Source of the DNA: Halobacteriovoraceae bacterium
Lineage (GTDB): Bacteria > Bdellovibrionota > Bacteriovoracia > Bacteriovoracales > Bacteriovoracaceae
Direction: 5' to 3'
Assembly (NCBI GenBank): GCA_018663815.1
Contig: JABJPQ010000487.1
Coordinates: forward strand, 1 to 11,898
Length of the DNA stretch: 11,898 bases
Below are positions 8,195-11,898 of the stretch, piece after piece. The position numbers and the translations under genes are program-made. The notes under the pieces are model-generated. The model saw nothing but the letters and a program-made list of their open reading frames with translations. It was not told the origin of the DNA and did no database searches. How positions within the stretch are numbered: position 1 is the first letter of the stretch; each line of letters starts with the position of its first letter.

Positions 8195-10936
8195 TTATTT
8201 TTTAAATGCTTCTTTTACAATATTTAGTTGTTCGTTTTTATGAACGGCAGAGTGTCCTGTGGCCGGAGTTGCGCTCATAGGTCTTGCGATGACTTTAAAG
8301 TTCATGAAAATTTCAAATTGTCTGGTGATAAGGTGTTCCCAGTAACCCATATTAATGGGTTCTTCTTGTACCCAAATAAATTCACTGTCTTGATATTTAG
8401 TTAAAAGACTTTGTATCTGGTTTTTTGGAAATGGGTAGAGTTGATCAACACGAACTAACGCTATGTCGTCGATATTATTTTCTTCTCGATAAGTTAGTAA
8501 ATCATAATAAATTTTCCCACTACAAAAAAGTGTGCGTCTAGCTTTCTGTATGGTCAAATCGTCAATGATTTCTTGAAAAGATCCTGTTTCTAAATCAGAA
8601 ACTTTACTAATGCATTTTGGTGATCGCAGTAATGATTTAGGAGTAATAATAATGAGGGGTTTTCTAAAATTAAAACTTTGTTGCCGTCTCAGTAAGTGAA
8701 ACATATTTGCAGGGGTGGAGGGAACACAAACGATCATATTTTCTTGAGCGCATAATTGTAAATACCTCTCCGGACGACAAGATGAATGCTCTGGACCTTG
8801 TCCCTCATATCCATGGGGAAGTAAAACCGTAAGTCCACTCATGCGTTCCCACTTTACTTCTCCAGCAGAGATGAATTGATCAAAAATAACTTGAGCTGTA
8901 TTAGAAAAATCTCCAAATTGTGCTTCCCAAATATTTAATGATCTTGGGGAAGCCAAAGAGTATCCGTACTCAAAAGCCAGAACGGCATACTCTGAGAGAT
9001 GGGAATTATATATTTTAAATTCACCTTGCTTGTCTGTTAAATGAGCTAAGCCACAATAGGGAGCATTCGTTTTCTCATCGAAAAGTTTACTCATACGGTG
9101 AGAAAATGTACCTCGGATGACGTCTTGGCCAGAAAAACGAACATTATTTCCTTCATTTAGAAGAGAGCCGTAAGCAAGCAGTTCGCATATGGCCCAATCA
9201 AGCTTGTCAGTTTCATAGGCATTTTTTCTATCATTAATAATCTTAGCCGCTTTTTTTAAAACATTAAAATCTTGGGGTGAACTCGTCATTTTATTCATGA
9301 TATGATCAAGGATTTTTCGGTCCACACCAGTTACTGGGGACCTCTCAAAGTCTTCACTCTTGGCCCAAGTTAAATCCAACCATTCTGTATGTGGTCCTTT
9401 CACTTTTTGTGGAAGAGTGTCATCTTTGACATCATTAAATCGGTCAGAAAGCATTTGCTTAAAAGCTTTTTCCATTTCCTTCGCTTCTTCTTTAGTGATT
9501 TGATTCCAACCTACAAGTGAGTCGAGATACATTTGGCGCGGATTTTTTTGTTTTTGAATTAAACCATACAGGTGAGGTTGTGTATACTTAGGTTCATCAC
9601 CTTCGTTATGTCCATGCTTACGATAGCAAACCATATCAACAAAAATATCCGTTTTAAACTTTTGTCTAAATTCAATTGCAAATTCTACTGCATAGACAAC
9701 ACTTTCAGGATCATCCCCATTGACGTGAAGAATTGGTGCATCTAGAGTTCTGGCAATCGAGCAACTGTAGTGTGATGAGCGGGCGTCGTGCCAATCAGTT
9801 GTGAAGCCAATCTGGTTATTAATGATAAAATGAATTGCTCCACCACATTGATAGGCTGGAAGCTCTGCCATTTGTAGTGTTTCGTAAACGATCCCCTGCC
9901 CTGCGACAGCAGCGTCTCCATGAATCATAATTGGAATAATAGCGTCGGTGTTTTTAGCATAACGAATATCAGACTGAGCTCTTGCGTAGCCAAGTGCTAC
10001 GGGAGCGACACATTCAAGGTGGGATGGATTGTGCATTAACTTTAAATAGACTTCTTTATCATCTGTTGTTCTAACAATGGAAGAGTAGCCTTGATGATAC
10101 TTTACATCACCTCCGCCAGTATGTTGCTCATTACCACCTGGTTCAAATTCTTTAAAAATAAATCCATAAGATTTTCCTATCGTATTAGCTAAAACGTTTA
10201 AACGCCCTCGGTGGGCCATACCAAAAACAAACTCTTTAATTCCGAGTTTAGCACCGTGATTGATAAGAGCATCAAGGGCCGGGATGGTTGATTCTCCACC
10301 CTCAAGTGAGAATCTTTTTTGACCAATATATTTTGTTTGTAAAAAATTTTCAAAAACAGATGCTTGATTGAGTTTATGCAGGACTCTTTTTTTCTTTTCC
10401 ATCGGAAGATTAATGGTATGAAATTCTGTTTCAAACTTATTTCTCACCCAACGCCTAATTTCGGTATTATTTGAGTGATAGTATTCAATTCCTACTTTAT
10501 AACAATAGACTCTTTTTATATAATCAAGGATATCTTTAAGTTTTTTTGGACCTCCCAGATCAAGAAAGTGGCCACAGTTAAATGTTGTTTCTAAGTCAGA
10601 CTCTTGAAGATTATATTCAGCTAATTCTAGTTTTGCATTTCTATCCTTTCGTTTTCGAATTGGATTAGTATCAGATAATAAGTGACCACGAGCTCGGTAA
10701 GCTTGCACCAATCTAAATACGTTAAACTCTTTAACCATGTCTGAGCTTGATATTTCAGGTTGAGGTGAACCAGCTTGAGTTATGCTTTCATCATCTAATT
10801 TGTACTCAAAACCTCGAAAAAACATTTGCCAAGATTCATCAACGTCACTTGAGTCCTTTTTATATGCTTCATACATTGAGTCGATAAACGCTGAGTCCGA
10901 ACTTAGTAAATGGGAATAATCATTTTTAGAAATCAT
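8195..10936 (-). CDS. sucA: 2-oxoglutarate dehydrogenase E1 component
   Basis: Thiamine-diphosphate enzyme that decarboxylates 2-oxoglutarate and succinylates the E2 lipoyl arm. I chose the ATG at 10936 (913 aa). It has AAAGG 7 bases upstream, and its first residues (MISKNDYSHLLSSDSAF, then SMYEAY and SWQMFF) match the E2-binding N-terminal segment of E. coli SucA. An in-frame ATG at 10984 would add 16 residues but has only AAGAG touching it. Motifs (913-residue numbering): GMAHRGRLN (239-247), NPSHLE (303-308), TPP/metal-binding GDAAVAGQG (340-348) and NNQIGFTT (373-380), LPHGYEGQGPEHSS (706-719), WVQEEP (855-860), and ARPMSATPATG near the end. Length is close to E. coli SucA (933). First gene of the sucA-sucB-lpd operon; a promoter candidate lies at 11035-11062. 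Confidence 0.94.
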   Translation of the reverse strand: MISKNDYSHLLSSDSAFIDSMYEAYKKDSSDVDESWQMFFRGFEYKLDDESITQAGSPQPEISSSDMVKEFNVFRLVQAYRARGHLLSDTNPIRKRKDRNAKLELAEYNLQESDLETTFNCGHFLDLGGPKKLKDILDYIKRVYCYKVGIEYYHSNNTEIRRWVRNKFETEFHTINLPMEKKKRVLHKLNQASVFENFLQTKYIGQKRFSLEGGESTIPALDALINHGAKLGIKEFVFGMAHRGRLNVLANTIGKSYGFIFKEFEPGGNEQHTGGGDVKYHQGYSSIVRTTDDKEVYLKLMHNPSHLECVAPVALGYARAQSDIRYAKNTDAIIPIMIHGDAAVAGQGIVYETLQMAELPAYQCGGAIHFIINNQIGFTTDWHDARSSHYSCSIARTLDAPILHVNGDDPESVVYAVEFAIEFRQKFKTDIFVDMVCYRKHGHNEGDEPKYTQPHLYGLIQKQKNPRQMYLDSLVGWNQITKEEAKEMEKAFKQMLSDRFNDVKDDTLPQKVKGPHTEWLDLTWAKSEDFERSPVTGVDRKILDHIMNKMTSSPQDFNVLKKAAKIINDRKNAYETDKLDWAICELLAYGSLLNEGNNVRFSGQDVIRGTFSHRMSKLFDEKTNAPYCGLAHLTDKQGEFKIYNSHLSEYAVLAFEYGYSLASPRSLNIWEAQFGDFSNTAQVIFDQFISAGEVKWERMSGLTVLLPHGYEGQGPEHSSCRPERYLQLCAQENMIVCVPSTPANMFHLLRRQQSFNFRKPLIIITPKSLLRSPKCISKVSDLETGSFQEIIDDLTIQKARRTLFCSGKIYYDLLTYREENNIDDIALVRVDQLYPFPKNQIQSLLTKYQDSEFIWVQEEPINMGYWEHLITRQFEIFMNFKVIARPMSATPATGHSAVHKNEQLNIVKEAFKK

Positions 10937-10943
10937 GCAGTGG

Positions 10944-10948
10944 CCTTT
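10944..10948 (-). promoter_or_regulatory. Ribosome binding site favouring the downstream sucA start
   Basis: AAAGG on the minus strand, 7 bases before the ATG at 10936. This matches the spacing used across the window and supports that start over the ATG at 10984, whose only purine-rich run (AAGAG) abuts the start codon. Confidence 0.6.
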
Positions 10949-11013
10949 ATTGTGCAAAAAACATTCAATATTTATACATTTCATCTCTTAACAGTGCTAA
11001 ATTATTAAAAAAA

Positions 11014-11042
11014 TTGATGACTATATATAAAATAATTATAAT
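11014..11042 (+). promoter_or_regulatory. Candidate promoter of the YtkA-like gene, overlapping the sucA promoter
   Basis: TTGATG (11014-11019) and a perfect TATAAT (11037-11042) are separated by 17 bases on the plus strand. Transcription would start near 11049, about 55 bases before the ATG at 11105. Its -10 overlaps the opposite-strand -10 of sucA by four bases. Other TATAAA-like words nearby (for example 11025-11030) are alternatives. Confidence 0.5.
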
Positions 11043-11062
11043 AATTATTACGAAATTAGCAA
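11035..11062 (-). promoter_or_regulatory. Candidate promoter of the sucA-sucB-lpd operon
   Basis: On the minus strand, TTGCTA (11062-11057) and a perfect TATAAT (11040-11035) are separated by 16 bases. Transcription would start near 11028, leaving about 90 bases of leader before the preferred sucA start. The -35 matches consensus at 4 of 6 positions. The region is very AT-rich, so chance matches are common and the call is moderate. Confidence 0.5.
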
Positions 11063-11104
11063 TGTTAATGGTGATTTAATAGCCGATCAAATAAGGATAG
11101 AAAT

Positions 11105-11545
11105 ATGTTTTTGCTGCAAATAATATTTTCTGCTTTTTTAGCACTTCAATCAACTCAAGTATTCAGTGCGACTCCTAAGTGTGAAGTTTCAGCTGGAAAA
11201 AAGTTTTGTTCGCAAGTCAATTTTGTAAAAGGTATATCGAGGAAAAGAGATTCTAAATTTAATATCTCTTTTTTTGATAAAAAAGGTCGTAAACTAAAAC
11301 TAGATGCTTTACCCCAAGTAAAGTTATGGATGAAAATGAAAGGGGGACATGAGCATGGTTCCGAGACTGTGAAGATTAAAAAACTCAAGCAAGGCTACTT
11401 GGTAGAAAACGTTTGGTTTTTGATGTTGGGACGCTGGGAGCTGCGGATGGAAATTATGCTTAGGGGTCAAAAATTTACAGACACTGTAAGTCTTTGTGTC
11501 AAAAAACAAGAAAAATTAAGTCATATAGGAGAATGTTCCTCTTAA
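11105..11545 (+). CDS. Small exported protein with a YtkA/FixH-like domain
   Basis: Likely periplasmic, 146 residues. AAGGA (11093-11097) lies 7 bases before the ATG. The signal peptide covers about residues 1-21 or 22 (LLQIIFSAFLALQ core, cleavage around VFS/AT). The mature domain looks like an Ig-like beta fold. The segment VKLWMKMKGGHEHGSE (72-87) followed by GYLVENVWFLMLGRWELRMEI resembles the M-x-M...GH / GxY...F.M.G.WE pattern I associate with YtkA-like and FixH-type domains. M76, M78, H82 and H84 could form a metal (for example copper) site; that is inference, as no metal role is shown by sequence alone. Four cysteines (26, 35, 131, 144) could pair in two disulfides. It is transcribed divergently from sucA. 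Export is fairly sure; the family call is moderate. Confidence 0.7.
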   Translation: MFLLQIIFSAFLALQSTQVFSATPKCEVSAGKKFCSQVNFVKGISRKRDSKFNISFFDKKGRKLKLDALPQVKLWMKMKGGHEHGSETVKIKKLKQGYLVENVWFLMLGRWELRMEIMLRGQKFTDTVSLCVKKQEKLSHIGECSS

Positions 11546-11547
11546 TA

Positions 11548-11579
11548 AATAATCATATATGTGGTTATATAAGATTATT
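11548..11579 (+). promoter_or_regulatory. AT-rich hairpin abutting the response-regulator start
   Basis: AATAATC (11548-11554) pairs exactly with GATTATT (11573-11579), and the inner ATATA (11555-11559) pairs with TATAT (11566-11570). That gives a 12-bp stem with a two-base bulge (AA, 11571-11572) and a six-base loop TGTGGT. It starts just after the stop of the preceding gene and ends at the base before the ATG of the response regulator. It has no G+C-rich stem or T run, so a classical terminator is unlikely; control of translation initiation is possible. In such AT-rich DNA chance pairing must be considered. Confidence 0.4.
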
Positions 11580-11898
11580 ATGTTTAACTTACTCACTGTT
11601 GATGATGAAAAAGACACAGAAATACTCTTCAAACATTTCTTTAGGAAAGAGATTCAATCAGGTGTAATGTCATTGTATTTTGAGCCATCAGCTCAAAAGG
11701 GTTTGTTAAGGTTAAAAGAGCTAGAGGGCCATACAATTGTATTGACTGATATTAATATGCCAGACATGTCAGGCTTAGAGCTTCTTAAACAAATATCTAT
11801 CTCTTATCCAAAAATTAAGGTTTTTTTAGTCAGTGCTTATGACAAGCATAAATTTAATGATGACATGCAAAAGTATGGAGCAGAGGGTTATGTTTCTA
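11580..11898 (+). CDS. Response regulator receiver-domain protein, 3' end outside window
   Basis: The first 106 residues of a CheY-like receiver domain. The acidic pocket is V7-D8-D9, the phospho-acceptor is D57 in LTDINMPDMSG, and S85 in VFLVSAYD is the conserved hydroxyl residue. GAEGYVS is the run that normally precedes the conserved lysine, which lies just past the edge. What follows (single domain, output domain or histidine-kinase fusion) is not visible. I chose the ATG at 11580 because MFNLLTVDDE is the usual beginning of this fold. An in-frame ATG at 11559 would add seven residues. Neither start has a clear ribosome site; only AAGA near 11571 is seen, within a predicted hairpin. Partner kinase not visible. 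Confidence 0.88.
   Translation, partial: MFNLLTVDDEKDTEILFKHFFRKEIQSGVMSLYFEPSAQKGLLRLKELEGHTIVLTDINMPDMSGLELLKQISISYPKIKVFLVSAYDKHKFNDDMQKYGAEGYVS

Noticed and set aside
7785..8243. 152-residue open frame on the plus strand opposite sucB
   Set aside because: It lies antisense to the conserved lipoyl domain and linker of sucB; its composition mirrors the Ala/Pro-rich linker and it has no convincing ribosome site.
10937..10984. Cys/His-rich sucA upstream segment as a zinc-binding extension
   Set aside because: The start at 10984 lacks a proper ribosome site, and the Cys/His spacing matches no zinc motif I know; probably untranslated leader.
11155..11388. Minus-strand open frame within the YtkA-like gene
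   Set aside because: It is fully contained in a better-supported plus-strand gene with signal peptide and ribosome site, and its translation resembles no family I know.

Overview
The window reads as ordinary chromosome of an AT-rich bacterium (roughly one-third G+C by eye). It has tightly packed genes, AAGGA-type ribosome sites about 6-7 bases before most starts, and several Sec-exported proteins, so a Gram-negative is likely. The AT-rich composition, respiratory metabolism and small cysteine-rich secreted proteins would fit a Bdellovibrio/Bacteriovorax-like lineage. That assignment is an impression and was not tested by any search.

Left part (2-4234, + strand): a three-gene xanthine dehydrogenase operon, xdhA-xdhB-xdhC. 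The window opens inside xdhA. xdhB starts with TTG and xdhC with GTG; each start overlaps the previous stop, so translation is probably coupled. Together they give an iron-sulfur/FAD subunit, a molybdopterin catalytic subunit and the chaperone that inserts the sulfurated cofactor. The residues that select purines are present in XdhB.

Middle part (4235-5549): a 128-base spacer with an 18-bp near-palindrome just upstream of two small secreted proteins of unknown function (264 and 113 aa, with six and four cysteines). A hairpin lies between the second of these and the converging lpd gene.

Right part (5550-10936, - strand): the complete 2-oxoglutarate dehydrogenase complex operon, sucA-sucB-lpd, in the order E1-E2-E3 with 9- and 23-base gaps. 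This is the TCA-cycle step from 2-oxoglutarate to succinyl-CoA and NADH. It would drain the same respiratory chain that can take electrons from purine oxidation.

Far right (10985-11898): a very AT-rich divergent promoter region in which the best sucA promoter and the best promoter of the rightward gene share a -10 box. It is followed by a small exported protein resembling YtkA/FixH-type domains and by the beginning of a CheY-like response regulator cut by the window edge. No tRNA, rRNA, insertion sequence, CRISPR array or phage gene was seen. I found no clear case for a wholly new system; the best leads are the shared promoter, the unknown secreted pair, the YtkA-like protein and the altered XdhC motif.
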